Source: Cytobacillus solani
GTDB lineage: Bacteria; Bacillota; Bacilli; Bacillales; Cytobacillaceae
DNA length: 64,000 nucleotides
Assembly (NCBI RefSeq): GCF_001420595.1
Contig: NZ_LJIX01000006.1
Coordinates: forward strand, 995,361 to 1,059,360
Direction: 5' to 3'
Part shown: one piece after another, positions 26,643-34,624 of the stretch
How the letters are laid out: each line of letters begins with the position of its first letter
How positions within the stretch are numbered: the stretch's first letter is position 1
Made by a program: the position numbers and the translations under genes
The notes under the pieces: model-generated
What the model was told of the DNA's origin: nothing
Databases searched by the model: none
Seen by the model: only the letters and a program-made list of their open reading frames with translations

Positions 26643-26760
26643 TTAGAGGATTAATTACCTTTAAAAAAATGCGTTAATCCCTCGCGGATCAACGCATCTA
26701 TACTTTAAAAAGTACTAGTTTCAAGAAATAAATAACACAAGATAACAGTCCGTGCTTTTT
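26643..26760. repeat. GCGTTAATCC hairpin repeat, copy 1
   Basis: This stretch matches 36478-36600: TTAGAGGATTAAT, an A-run, the hairpin TGCGTTAATCC/GGATCAACGCA, then CAAGAAATAAATAACACAA. The similarity extends well beyond the hairpin on both sides, so it is a dispersed repeat and not just two similar terminators. Confidence 0.7.
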
Positions 26761-26815
26761 CGTGATTGCTATATTTTATATACAGAAAAAGAGACGGAAA
26801 ATCTCCCTTCGCCCC

Positions 26816-26962
26816 TCAGCAAATTTCCCGAATCAATTCAACGGAGTTATTCTTTGGCGAGTTAACAAGCGAAGAGACCTCATAAGTTTCCATTAGTTCA
26901 TGATGAAATGGATGGAGCAATGGCTTAAGCAGCTTTTCATCGTAATCGAATAAACAGTACTG
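26816..26962 (-). pseudogene. SRAP (SOS response-associated peptidase) C-terminal relic
   Basis: The minus strand reads YCLFDYDEKLLKPLLHPFHH and then ELMETYEVSSLVNSPKNNSV before a stop. LLKP...M..Y.VS.LVNSPKN is the C-terminal signature of YedK/HMCES-type proteins, which cap abasic sites in single-stranded DNA. The rest of the gene, with the catalytic Cys2, is missing. Confidence 0.6.
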
Positions 26963-26984
26963 TAGAAATATTTTTCATAAGCAC

Positions 26985-27038
26985 AAAAAAATAAAGTCCT
27001 AATTTGGAAATATTCCAGAATTAAGACTTTATTTTTTC
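26985..27038. terminator. Terminator of the UspA-like gene
   Basis: AAATAAAGTC and GACTTTATTT form the base of a stem with TAATT/AATTA above it. It lies just beyond the stop of the minus-strand uspA-like gene. Confidence 0.75.
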
Positions 27039-27060
27039 TAAGCTGTGTTATTGATAAATT

Positions 27061-27474
27061 TTACTTCACTATAAGAGCCGGACATTTTACTCTCTTCATA
27101 ACTTTATGGCTCACACTACCTAATACCATTTCCTGCAGAGTGCTAAGGCCTCTGCTCCCTATTACGACTAAATCAAACCCATTTTTGTTAGCATAATCAA
27201 CAATTGTTGGTCCTGGTTCACCATGTAAGATCTTCACTTCATAAGCTAGTTGTTTCGATTTTATTTGTTCCTCAAGGGGAAGAAGCTTTTGTCTGCGAGA
27301 AAGGTCCAGCTCTTCTTTTCCACTAGAATGGAGGATTTCGCTCTTTGATTTTGAAAAATCAGCTACATAAACGACTTCAATCATACACTTTGGAACAAGT
27401 GAAGCAATTACTAAAAGGCATACCCTGGGTAATGAACTAGATTGCACGAAACATAGCTTCACATGTTTTTCCAA
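27061..27474 (-). pseudogene. UspA-family stress protein with damaged N-terminus
   Basis: Residues from about 27 on are a normal UspA domain: MIEVVYVADFSKSKSE, the ATP-binding LHGEPGPTIVDYANKNGFD, and GSRGLSTLQEMVLGSVSHKV. The N-terminus, however, lacks the usual ILVAxDGS strand and loop. A second frame there reads MFRAI before a stop and the main frame resumes SSSLPRVCLL, as if about 20 bases were lost between them. The annotated ATG may simply be an accident. Nucleotide binding is probably impaired. It is a single gene with a terminator after it. Confidence 0.65.
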
Positions 27475-27690
27475 GAAAAATAATCGTTAATGTTTTACGC
27501 AAGTGGGCGTCTTTAAAAGTCTCCCAACGTTAGCCGTCATTTTCCATTAACGTACCCATTACTTGAACCACAATTAAAATTCAAATTATTTTTAGTGTGG
27601 GATTGCATTAGTTGAACGAATAAAAAACCATATATAAGCTAAAACAACTTAAAAGAATAAGAGTTGAAATAAATATAATTCTCCCTATAT

Positions 27691-27740
27691 GGGGTCCCGC
27701 CAAGGGTCCCGCCAACAAAACGCGGAAAACATACGCTAAG
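27691..27740 (+). repeat. Tn3-family terminal inverted repeat, with duplicated outer part
   Basis: GGGTCCCGCCAACAAAACG... ...ATACGCTAAG (27703-27740) has the Tn4430-type pattern (GGGGT at one end, CGCTAAG 38 bp later) and matches the end at 61755-61793. Its outer 13 bp, GGGGTCCCGCCAA, are repeated immediately to the left at 27691. No transposase gene is attached. Confidence 0.65.
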
Positions 27741-27904
27741 CCAAATTTCAACATGAACAAAGCCGATTTATCCTACGCTAAGGAATCATGGGCTTTATTC
27801 ATATAGGACAAGGGCCAGAATGAATCTAAACTAGCTACTTATCATCGTGTCAATTTGGTAAGTCTTCTCTTAAAATTCTTTTTTCTCTCAGTAATCTTCT
27901 TTAA

Positions 27905-27942
27905 GGGGTAGCGTCAGGAAAATGTGGATTTACAACGTTAAG
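27905..27942 (+). repeat. Second solo Tn3-type terminal repeat
   Basis: GGGGTAGCGTCAGG... ...ACAACGTTAAG is 38 bp long with the family's conserved ends (GGGGT, CGTTAAG) but a different middle from its neighbours. It has the same orientation as the repeat at 27703. No matching opposite end was found in the window. Confidence 0.5.
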
Positions 27943-27957
27943 GAAATCTCAATATTA

Positions 27958-28003
27958 AACTCCCAATTCCTCAGCAGTAAAATTGAGAAATTGGGAGTTT
28001 TTC
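27958..28003. terminator. Terminator hairpin
   Basis: AACTCCCAATT pairs with AATTGGGAGTT around a long loop, followed by TTT. It lies between the transposon relics and the minus-strand membrane protein gene. Confidence 0.7.
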
Positions 28004-28105
28004 GTTACTCTAAAAAAAAGCGCCCTTTTGCTAAACAATAGGAAACATTAGTAAGCTGAAAAGTGTATATTCCATCCAATAAGAAGACTTTTTCATAATC
28101 TATAT

Positions 28106-28687
28106 TTATTTACTAATCGTTTTGCCCTTTTCACCTAATTTCTTAAAACCACCATATATTAATACCACACAAATAAGTAACCCTATTATGGCCGGGATTA
28201 TAATAGACTTACCAGATTCACCTGCAGAAAGAATGCTCCACGCTATTTTTCCAAATGCTATCATAATTATAACTGATAAGCCAATCCATAAATTTTTCCT
28301 CCAAAATCCCATACCTAATAAGAACAGGGATATTGGGACTAAAAGAGTCATCAGAATTTTTGTAACGTTCCAGTCACCAGTCAAATAATCAATCTCGTAT
28401 TGCAAAAATTGTTCGACTTGCTTGCTCACCGATTGAGGTTCAGGAAACCAGAACATACTAGTAAATATGCAGAAGATAGTTATTGAGATCCCAGCCCAAC
28501 TTTTCTTAAAAGCAAAAAAGCAAAAAGGAATTAGAAAAAGTGGTCTAATATACCAACTTAATTGATTTTGATGCCGAGTAAACGCCCAATCAAGGAAGTC
28601 CTTGCTTGTAATCGCAACTATAAAAAATAGCAAAGTGAAAAAAGCAAATATAATGGCCACCTTTTTATCATACTTCTTTAAAAACAT
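28106..28687 (-). CDS. Integral membrane protein of unknown function
   Basis: A 193-residue protein with about six hydrophobic helices (AIIFAFFTLLFFIVAI near the N-terminus, IIIPAIIGLLICVVLIYGGF near the C-terminus) and a short basic tail. I do not recognise the family. GAGGTTGA precedes ATG 28687. It lies 18 bp after the TetR gene on the same strand, so the two form an operon and this protein is probably what the TetR regulator controls. Confidence 0.8.
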   Translation of the reverse strand: MFLKKYDKKVAIIFAFFTLLFFIVAITSKDFLDWAFTRHQNQLSWYIRPLFLIPFCFFAFKKSWAGISITIFCIFTSMFWFPEPQSVSKQVEQFLQYEIDYLTGDWNVTKILMTLLVPISLFLLGMGFWRKNLWIGLSVIIMIAFGKIAWSILSAGESGKSIIIPAIIGLLICVVLIYGGFKKLGEKGKTISK

Positions 28688-28705
28688 ATATAACTCAACC
28701 TCTCT

Positions 28706-29329
28706 CTATTTATTTGATTGAAGTCCATTATTTAATAGAAAAAGCATCTTATCCAAATATTTTATTAAACCATTGTTCTCAATACTTAGATTCTTATGTT
28801 CAATAAAATACTCCACAAAGGAAGAGTTGATCGTATTAATAAAATAAATTAGCATTTCCGTGTCAATTTCCTTTGAAATTTCCCCCAACCTTTTTCGATC
28901 TTCTATAAGATTTTTTAAAAATACATGACCCACTTTTTGACTGTCTCCAAGAATATTCCTTTTCAACTCTCGATCCTTGATATTGAGAAATTCCGTTGCA
29001 ATTGAGGCTAGCTTAGGTTCATCCTTATAAAAATTGATTCCACTTACGAATAACTCCTTAATTATGTCTAAAAAATTCATCTCATCAATATTACTATTTT
29101 CAAAATAAGAATGCTTTTTGCTACCAATGATATTGATGATAATAAATGTATAAAGATCTTGTTTATCTTCAAAGTACTGATAAAAACTCCCACGGGGAAT
29201 TTTAGCCTTGTCAATCATCTTAGCTATACTCATTTTTTCGTATCCCTTTTCAAAAAACTCATCCACTGCAGATTCTATAATTAAAATTTTTTTATTCTCA
29301 GATAAATTAAAAAAGGTTGGTGTTGGCAT
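28706..29329 (-). CDS. TetR/AcrR-family transcriptional regulator
   Basis: A 207-residue regulator. The N-terminal helix-turn-helix is IAKMIDKAKIPRGSFYQYFE (about residues 33-52), typical of TetR, followed by an all-helical ligand domain. The start MPTPTFFNL has AAGGAG about 10 bases upstream. It is followed by a membrane protein gene 18 bp on. A perfect 32-bp palindrome lies directly upstream and is almost certainly its operator, making the operon self-repressed. Confidence 0.93.
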   Translation of the reverse strand: MPTPTFFNLSENKKILIIESAVDEFFEKGYEKMSIAKMIDKAKIPRGSFYQYFEDKQDLYTFIIINIIGSKKHSYFENSNIDEMNFLDIIKELFVSGINFYKDEPKLASIATEFLNIKDRELKRNILGDSQKVGHVFLKNLIEDRKRLGEISKEIDTEMLIYFINTINSSFVEYFIEHKNLSIENNGLIKYLDKMLFLLNNGLQSNK

Positions 29330-29349
29330 CCAATCATCACTCCTTAAAA

Positions 29350-29381
29350 ATGACAGTAATGTCATATGACATTACTGTCAT
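29350..29381. promoter_or_regulatory. Perfect 32-bp palindrome, TetR operator
   Basis: ATGACAGTAATGTCAT is followed immediately by its exact reverse complement ATGACATTACTGTCAT. It starts about 20 bp upstream of the TetR start codon. Within it TGACAGTAATGTCA and TGACATTACTGTCA form two overlapping half-sites, as for TetR proteins that bind as pairs of dimers. Confidence 0.85.
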
Positions 29382-29798
29382 GATAATTCTTTTTCTAATT
29401 TTTGTATATATAATTAACCCCAAAATTATTCGACAAAAATTTCATATTATTCATAAGGGGGAGTACCAGCAAAACGCTGTAAACATACATAAAGGAATTG
29501 TTCAAAAAACCGTCATTTTATGAACACAAAGCTATTAAAATAGTTTTCTACCTTTCTACCTAGTGTTATCGTTTGTATAGTGGTACATATAATCCACCTT
29601 CGGAACTATTTATAATATATTTCCAAATGTAGGTTATTTTTATTCTTTCCCTATAGGGAGCCGTTCACTTTACGGCATACAGCTAAATACTAAGATTTAT
29701 TGTTATAAATCACATAATCAAACATACTTATATATAGTTAATAAATGAACATTGTTTCTCAATAGCAAAGGGGTCAAGCTGCGGGGAGGAGGAATTAG

Positions 29799-30623
29799 AT
29801 GTTTAATATTTTACTTGTAGATCTGACGTGGAATAAACCATTGTTATTGTGTGTGATAGGTATTGCCGTTTTATATGCATTATTCGTTAATCGTTTGAAA
29901 GACATAAAAATGTATCATAAACAACCACTATTCTTTTTCCTAAGTTTAGGCTTGTTATACTTAACCATCGGCAGTCCTTTAACTGCGATAAGTCATCTCT
30001 CATTTAGTTTACACATGATTCAAATGAGCATTTTATATTTTATTGTCCCACCCATTTTTTTATTAGGGATTCCTAGTCAGTTGTTTCAAAGGATACTGAA
30101 GACGCCGATAGCTAACAAAATAATAAGCAAACGGTTCCTGGCGCCTAAGCTTTCATTAATCGTTTTTGCCGTATTGTTTTTGATGTATCATTTACCTGTT
30201 GTGTTAACTGTTTTTACACAACACCCTTTGGTTCACAATGGGTATATATGTTTACTGTTGATATTATCTTTTAGTATGTGGTGGCCCATTGTGTCACCTG
30301 ATCCACAGCAACGACTATGTGATGGACAAAAGAAACGATATGTATTACTGAGTGGCGTTCTATTAATGCCAGCTTGCTTATTATCCGTTTTCAGCGCCTT
30401 AATAGACGGAGCAAATAACCCCTTCTTGACACAAATAACAGCTCTTCTTTGCATGCCCTCTCAATCCATATCCATTCATATCCTTCCTCCTCCATTTAAT
30501 ACAAAATATGATCAAGCAATGGCAGGATTTATTATGCTGGGCATTCATAAAATGTCATTAATGGCTGCCATAAGGCTTGGAACGGAGAGATCGGACACTC
30601 AAGCAGATAAAGTAAGTCCGTAA
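29799..30623 (+). CDS. ctaG: CtaG-like cytochrome c oxidase assembly factor
   Basis: A 274-residue polytopic membrane protein with about seven helices. It resembles Bacillus CtaG (caa3-type oxidase assembly): SPLTAISHLSFSLHMIQMSI, then IVPPIFLLGIPSQLF and MWWPIVSPDPQQRL are characteristic. CtaG helps insert copper in the caa3 oxidase. GGGGAGGAGG precedes ATG 29799. No oxidase genes are here, but a copper ATPase follows 130 bp downstream on the same strand, so the pair probably handles copper. It may be a second copy, with the main ctaG in the oxidase operon. Confidence 0.85.
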   Translation: MFNILLVDLTWNKPLLLCVIGIAVLYALFVNRLKDIKMYHKQPLFFFLSLGLLYLTIGSPLTAISHLSFSLHMIQMSILYFIVPPIFLLGIPSQLFQRILKTPIANKIISKRFLAPKLSLIVFAVLFLMYHLPVVLTVFTQHPLVHNGYICLLLILSFSMWWPIVSPDPQQRLCDGQKKRYVLLSGVLLMPACLLSVFSALIDGANNPFLTQITALLCMPSQSISIHILPPPFNTKYDQAMAGFIMLGIHKMSLMAAIRLGTERSDTQADKVSP

Positions 30624-30752
30624 AAATACCTCTTTTTTATTATCAACTCTAGTTTATTAAAATAAGGCTCTTCTCTATTAATTGTTCTAAAGCGTATCTA
30701 TTGTTAATAGATTATATTAATTTGGCGAAAAAGAAAGTGGTGAAAATAGAGG

Positions 30753-32963
30753 ATGAAAGAAACAAACCATTTAGAAATTAGAGGAATGCATTGTGCCGCT
30801 TGTGCAACAAGAATAGAAAAGGCGGTCTCTAAAATAGATGGGGTAGAGGAAATACATGTGAATTTAACAACTGAAAAGGGACGTGTCACATTTAGCAATA
30901 CTAAGATAAATATTAATGAGATTATCAAGAAGATTAATACAATTGGATTTGATGCGGAAATAGATAGAAAGAATAACCTTCAGTCAGAAATGGAGAAGCA
31001 TAGAGCAATTACAGTCCTCAAATGGCAGTTTTTTGTTTCAGCATTGCTAACTTTTCCTTTGGCATGGGCGATGTTTTCTCATTTTAGTTGGGCTTCTTTT
31101 ATTACAGTTCCAGAGGTTTTCATCAATCCATTATTCCAATTTGCTATTACCATTCCTATTCAATTTATAATAGGGTACCAATTCTATGAAAGGGCTTGGA
31201 AATCGTTGAAAAGTGGAAGTGCGAATATGGATGTTTTAGTCATTTTAAGTACATCGGCAGCCTTTTTTTACAGCCATTATTTGACTTTCACTCATTTAAA
31301 TACCTTAGAACGTCCACATTCAATTGTACTGTTCTATGAAACAAGTGCATTTATTATCACGTTTATTTTGTTGGGAAAATTACTAGAAGCAAGAACGAAG
31401 ATGAGGACTACAGAGGCAATCAAGAAACTGTACCAATTACAGGCGAAAACAGCCACATTGTATTTGAACGGAAAGGAATCCCAATCGCCTGTTTATAAAT
31501 TATCTCCGGGCAATGTGATTATTGTTAAATCTGGCGAAAAGGTGCCAATAGATGGACAAGTTATTGAAGGAAACTCAATGATTGATGAGTCATTGTTAAC
31601 TGGAGAAAGTGCAGCAATTGAAAAAGGCATTGGTCATCATGTCTATGCAGGGACCATTAATCAGAACGGAACATTAAAAATAAAGGTTACTAAAAGAGAT
31701 TCTGAGACTACTTTGTCACAAATCATTCGCATTGTGGAAGAAGCACAATCTTCAAAGGCACCTATTCAGCACATAGCAGATAAGGTGACAGGAATCTTCG
31801 TTCCGATTATTATTGTCATTTCAATGCTTACATTTGTTTTGTGGTATGTCATGATCCAGCCGGGACAATTAAGTGAAGCGCTGGAAAAAGTAATTGCTGT
31901 ATTAATTATCGCATGCCCATGCGCTCTTGGATTGGCTACCCCTACTTCTGTAATGGTAGGGAGTGGACGAGCAGCACAGACAGGCATTCTTTTTAAAGAG
32001 GGAAAATATCTTGAAGTTTTAGGAAAAAGCAATGTCGTCATTCTTGATAAAACCGGAACGATTACAAAAGGAGAGCCTCAAGTAACGGACATGTATGTTG
32101 AATCCTTTAGTGAAAGTGACTTTTTTGAAATGATAGGTGCTGTTGAAGGGGCTTCAGGACATCCTGTTGCAAAAGCGATTGTGAAAGAATCCAAGAAGAG
32201 GGTATTTCATTTTCCAAGTGCAAGCGAAGTACTAACCATTCCGGGATATGGAATCAAGGCGTTTGTAAAAGGGAAAGAAGTGTTAATTTCTAATCCAAGT
32301 TACTTTATTAAGAATAAACTTTACGTTCCATCAAGAGCAGATAAAGAGATTAAAAGATTTGAACAAGAAGGAAAAACAGTCATGTTAGTCGCTATTAATG
32401 CTCGATTTGCCGGGATTATTGCCGTTGCTGATGAGGTAAAACAATCATCAAAATCAGCGATTACTCGTCTAAAGCAGATGGGAATGGATGTGATCATGTT
32501 AACTGGTGATAACGAGAAGATCGCCCTGTCGATTGCCAAAAAGACTGGAATTGAAAAGGTTCAAGCAAATATCACACCACAAAAAAAGGCAGAAATCATT
32601 CAATCTTTTCAGGACGAAGGAAAACATGTCGTTATGGTTGGTGATGGGATTAATGATGCACCAGCCTTAACAGTCGCTGATGTTGGAATTGCGATGGGTA
32701 CCGGTTCCGATATTGCTATTGAATCTGGTGATATTACGGTAATAAAAGGTGATTTGAGTAAAGTTGTGGATGCAATTAAGATAAGTAAAGCAACGATGAC
32801 CAATATTAGGAAAAACTTTGTATGGGCGTTTCTATATAATATGATCAGCATTCCATTTGCGATGTTCGGACTCTTAGCCCCTTGGCTGGCGGGTGCTGTA
32901 ATGGCTTTTAGTTCAGTCTCAGTCGTCCTTAACTCTCTTAGATTACAAAAGACTAGAATCTAA
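30753..32963 (+). CDS. copA: Copper-translocating P1B-type ATPase
   Basis: A 736-residue P-type ATPase. One N-terminal heavy-metal domain with GMHCAACATRIEKAV is followed by eight membrane helices with the metal site ACPCALGLATP, the phosphorylation motif DKTGTITKGEP (Asp at about 431), SGHPVAKAI (the HP signature) and the hinge GDGINDAPAL. The CPC motif and downstream NxxxY/MxxSS-like helices (YNMISIPFAM, MAFSSVSVVLNSL) indicate Cu(I) export. Standard B. subtilis CopA has two N-terminal domains; this one has a single domain. It follows ctaG and is the last gene before a repeat. Confidence 0.93.
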   Translation: MKETNHLEIRGMHCAACATRIEKAVSKIDGVEEIHVNLTTEKGRVTFSNTKININEIIKKINTIGFDAEIDRKNNLQSEMEKHRAITVLKWQFFVSALLTFPLAWAMFSHFSWASFITVPEVFINPLFQFAITIPIQFIIGYQFYERAWKSLKSGSANMDVLVILSTSAAFFYSHYLTFTHLNTLERPHSIVLFYETSAFIITFILLGKLLEARTKMRTTEAIKKLYQLQAKTATLYLNGKESQSPVYKLSPGNVIIVKSGEKVPIDGQVIEGNSMIDESLLTGESAAIEKGIGHHVYAGTINQNGTLKIKVTKRDSETTLSQIIRIVEEAQSSKAPIQHIADKVTGIFVPIIIVISMLTFVLWYVMIQPGQLSEALEKVIAVLIIACPCALGLATPTSVMVGSGRAAQTGILFKEGKYLEVLGKSNVVILDKTGTITKGEPQVTDMYVESFSESDFFEMIGAVEGASGHPVAKAIVKESKKRVFHFPSASEVLTIPGYGIKAFVKGKEVLISNPSYFIKNKLYVPSRADKEIKRFEQEGKTVMLVAINARFAGIIAVADEVKQSSKSAITRLKQMGMDVIMLTGDNEKIALSIAKKTGIEKVQANITPQKKAEIIQSFQDEGKHVVMVGDGINDAPALTVADVGIAMGTGSDIAIESGDITVIKGDLSKVVDAIKISKATMTNIRKNFVWAFLYNMISIPFAMFGLLAPWLAGAVMAFSSVSVVLNSLRLQKTRI

Positions 32964-33019
32964 AATCAAACGGTATAAGTGTATATAAAAGTCTTATATA
33001 CCTATTTGCTAGAAATGTC
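32963..33019 (+). repeat. ~56-bp repeat after copA
   Basis: CAAACGGTATAAGTGTATAT, then AAAAGTCTTATATACCTATT and TGCTAGAAATGT match 34515-34570 with few differences. It includes the hairpin GTATAT/ATATAC and begins at the copA stop codon. It may act as a terminator or mRNA 3' end. Confidence 0.7.
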
Positions 33020-33060
33020 TGCTATTTTTCATTTTTGATTTTCATGTATGTATGAGAATT

Positions 33061-33255
33061 CATAAGCGGAGAATTTCCGGCTAATATATAGAGAGGAAGC
33101 TCAAGAAGCAGATATAAGCGGAGATATTCCGGTTAATTGCTCTGATTCAGACGAAATCCTGTGATTTGGATACTATAACCGGAAAAACTCCCCTTATTTT
33201 TAAGGAAATATCGGTATTTACCAAAATAAACGGAAATTCTCCGCTTATTTTTCAA
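33061..33255. repeat. Dispersed ~195-bp repeat, copy 2
   Basis: In plus orientation it aligns with the reverse complement of 20083-20276 throughout. Shared blocks include GGAGA-TTTCCGG, AAGCGGAGAT-TTCCGGTTAA, GGAAAAACTCC and CTCCG(C/T)(T)TATTTTTC. No coding potential is seen. Confidence 0.75.
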
Positions 33256-33348
33256 ACACAGAAAAATCAACATTCAGTTATAACAGAGCCTACATAAAAA
33301 AAGAGACCACTCAATACGTAATTAACGTTTATCGTTAATACAATAGGG

Positions 33349-33699
33349 TTAGCATTTGCAAACCATTAAATGGTTTCCATCAAGGTCTTTGAAATTAAAC
33401 CAATGGTTATGCTCAATTTCGGTTGTTAATTCGACATTTTTACTCTTCATATGCTCATATGCTTGTTCTATATTGGCAGTGTTCAAATGAAAAGGTGGCG
33501 TTTTGAAAATATTGTCCTCTGAATAAATCTTGCTGTCTAATACAATTCCCGTTCCGTTCATAGGGATTATATACAGATGACCAAATAATATCTCACCATC
33601 TGCTGGTAACCCTAATATGTCACAATACCAGTTACGAGCTTCCTCAATGTTGCTTACAGGAATAAACACCGTACCAATTTGATTTAAAATAGGGTTCAT
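33349..33699 (-). CDS. VOC-family (glyoxalase-like) protein
   Basis: A 116-residue single-domain vicinal-oxygen-chelate protein. It begins NQIGTVFIPVSNIEEARNWY and contains CDILGLPADGEILFGHLYII, with FKDLDGNHLMVCKC at the end, the usual pattern of two beta-alpha-beta-beta-beta modules. Members include glyoxalases and antibiotic-resistance proteins; the substrate is unknown. GGAGG lies 7 bases before ATG 33699. It is transcribed alone. Confidence 0.87.
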   Translation of the reverse strand: MNPILNQIGTVFIPVSNIEEARNWYCDILGLPADGEILFGHLYIIPMNGTGIVLDSKIYSEDNIFKTPPFHLNTANIEQAYEHMKSKNVELTTEIEHNHWFNFKDLDGNHLMVCKC

Positions 33700-34094
33700 A
33701 GATTACCTCCAAATTTTTAGCTTTAGAGGTTTAATTCGTGATGAAATAAAAATCTCCTTCTTGTGAACTTCTGCCTGTTACTACAAGCACTGCTAGACAA
33801 GTAAGTTAAATATTGGATTTTAATGCAAAAGCGGTTGTTGATTCTAAGCAAAATGGGATCCTAAACATGTTATGCCTGATTCATTTTTGCTAGAGAGAAT
33901 GTGGCAGCACTAAACTCAATCAGAATTGCTCTTGATTTTCCTTCATTTTTTGGTAAATGGACGGTCAAAAAAGTAATGGATTGGATGGTCAAAAAAATGA
34001 AATATTATATATGATTAAAAAAGTGGATAACTAGAATAATACTTACTTATTTGTAAAATAAGGCACCCAGAAATTACCCAAGGAGTGGATAGAT
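33700..34094. other. Intergenic region, possible small gene remnant
   Basis: No intact gene is present. Around 33880-34015 the plus strand reads RENVAALNSIRIALDFPSFF and GKWTVKKVMDWMVKKMKYY before a stop, which looks like a coding tail without a start. I cannot assign a family. Confidence 0.3.
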
Positions 34095-34538
34095 ATGACA
34101 TGGACTGCTTTTGTTATTATCATTCTTGGAATAACATTGAAGATGTTAACAAGTCCTCCAAGTGCAGTTGTAAATTGGCTTATAAGTAAATTTGCCCTTC
34201 ATCCGAAACTAGATGTCAAAGATGTTTCAATAATATTTAATGGAGAGTACTTAGAAGGGGAAGAAAAAATTAGATTTACAGACTATTTCAATAAAGCTCT
34301 TTTCTTAGATAGAAACCATATTTTTCCGGGGGATGAAAAACTATTTTTAAGCCCAGATACTAATATTATTCCATTTATCATTAATGTAAAGGATTGTAAA
34401 AGAAACATGAAATTCTATGTTTATTGTGAGGATGATCAGATTTTTGTAGTTAAGCAGTGGAAAAAGAAAGTTGCTTCTTATAATCTTAGCTCTACTAATT
34501 TACAAAATCTTACTAATTCAAACGGGATAAGTGTATAA
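34095..34538 (+). CDS. yfmQ: YfmQ-like protein
   Basis: A 147-residue protein with one N-terminal membrane helix (MTWTAFVIIILGITLKML), then a soluble domain: WLISKFALHPKLDVKDVSII, FNGEYLEGEEKIRF, YFNKALFLDRNHIFPGDEK. This matches B. subtilis YfmQ as I remember it; its function is unknown. AAGGAGT lies 8 bases before ATG. The last seven residues (NSNGISV) and the stop are read from the dispersed repeat at 34515, so the repeat has replaced or extended the natural C-terminus. Confidence 0.78.
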   Translation: MTWTAFVIIILGITLKMLTSPPSAVVNWLISKFALHPKLDVKDVSIIFNGEYLEGEEKIRFTDYFNKALFLDRNHIFPGDEKLFLSPDTNIIPFIINVKDCKRNMKFYVYCEDDQIFVVKQWKKKVASYNLSSTNLQNLTNSNGISV

Positions 34539-34570
34539 AAAGTCTTATATACTTATTTGCTAGAAATGTA
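34515..34570 (+). repeat. ~56-bp repeat at the 3' end of yfmQ
   Basis: This matches 32963-33019 (CAAACGGGATAAGTGTATA then AAGTCTTATATACTTATT and TGCTAGAAATGT). The yfmQ stop codon lies inside it. Both copies are at the ends of genes in the same orientation. Confidence 0.7.
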
Positions 34571-34572
34571 AG

Positions 34573-34623
34573 AAAAGGGACGGTTCTCATGCTTCATTGA
34601 AGCAATAGAACTGTCCCTTTTGT
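34573..34623. terminator. Bidirectional terminator
   Basis: AAAAGGGAC-GGTTCT pairs with AGAACTGTCCCTTTT with CTTCATTGAAG-like pairing at the tip. It serves the convergent yfmQ and EamA genes. Confidence 0.85.
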
Positions 34624-34624
34624 A

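Larger units (their letters stand above)
27480..28105. other. Intergenic region with Tn3-type relics
   Basis: There is no gene in this 620-bp stretch. It holds two separate Tn3-family terminal repeats (27691-27740 and 27905-27942), a subterminal motif (CCTACGCTAAGGAATC near 27771) and a terminator at 27958-28003. It looks like a graveyard of transposon ends. Confidence 0.6.

Noticed and set aside
29317-29523. Plus-strand frame of 68 codons across the TetR operator
   Set aside because: It reads through the palindrome and has no ribosome-binding site; the TetR gene and operator explain the sequence.
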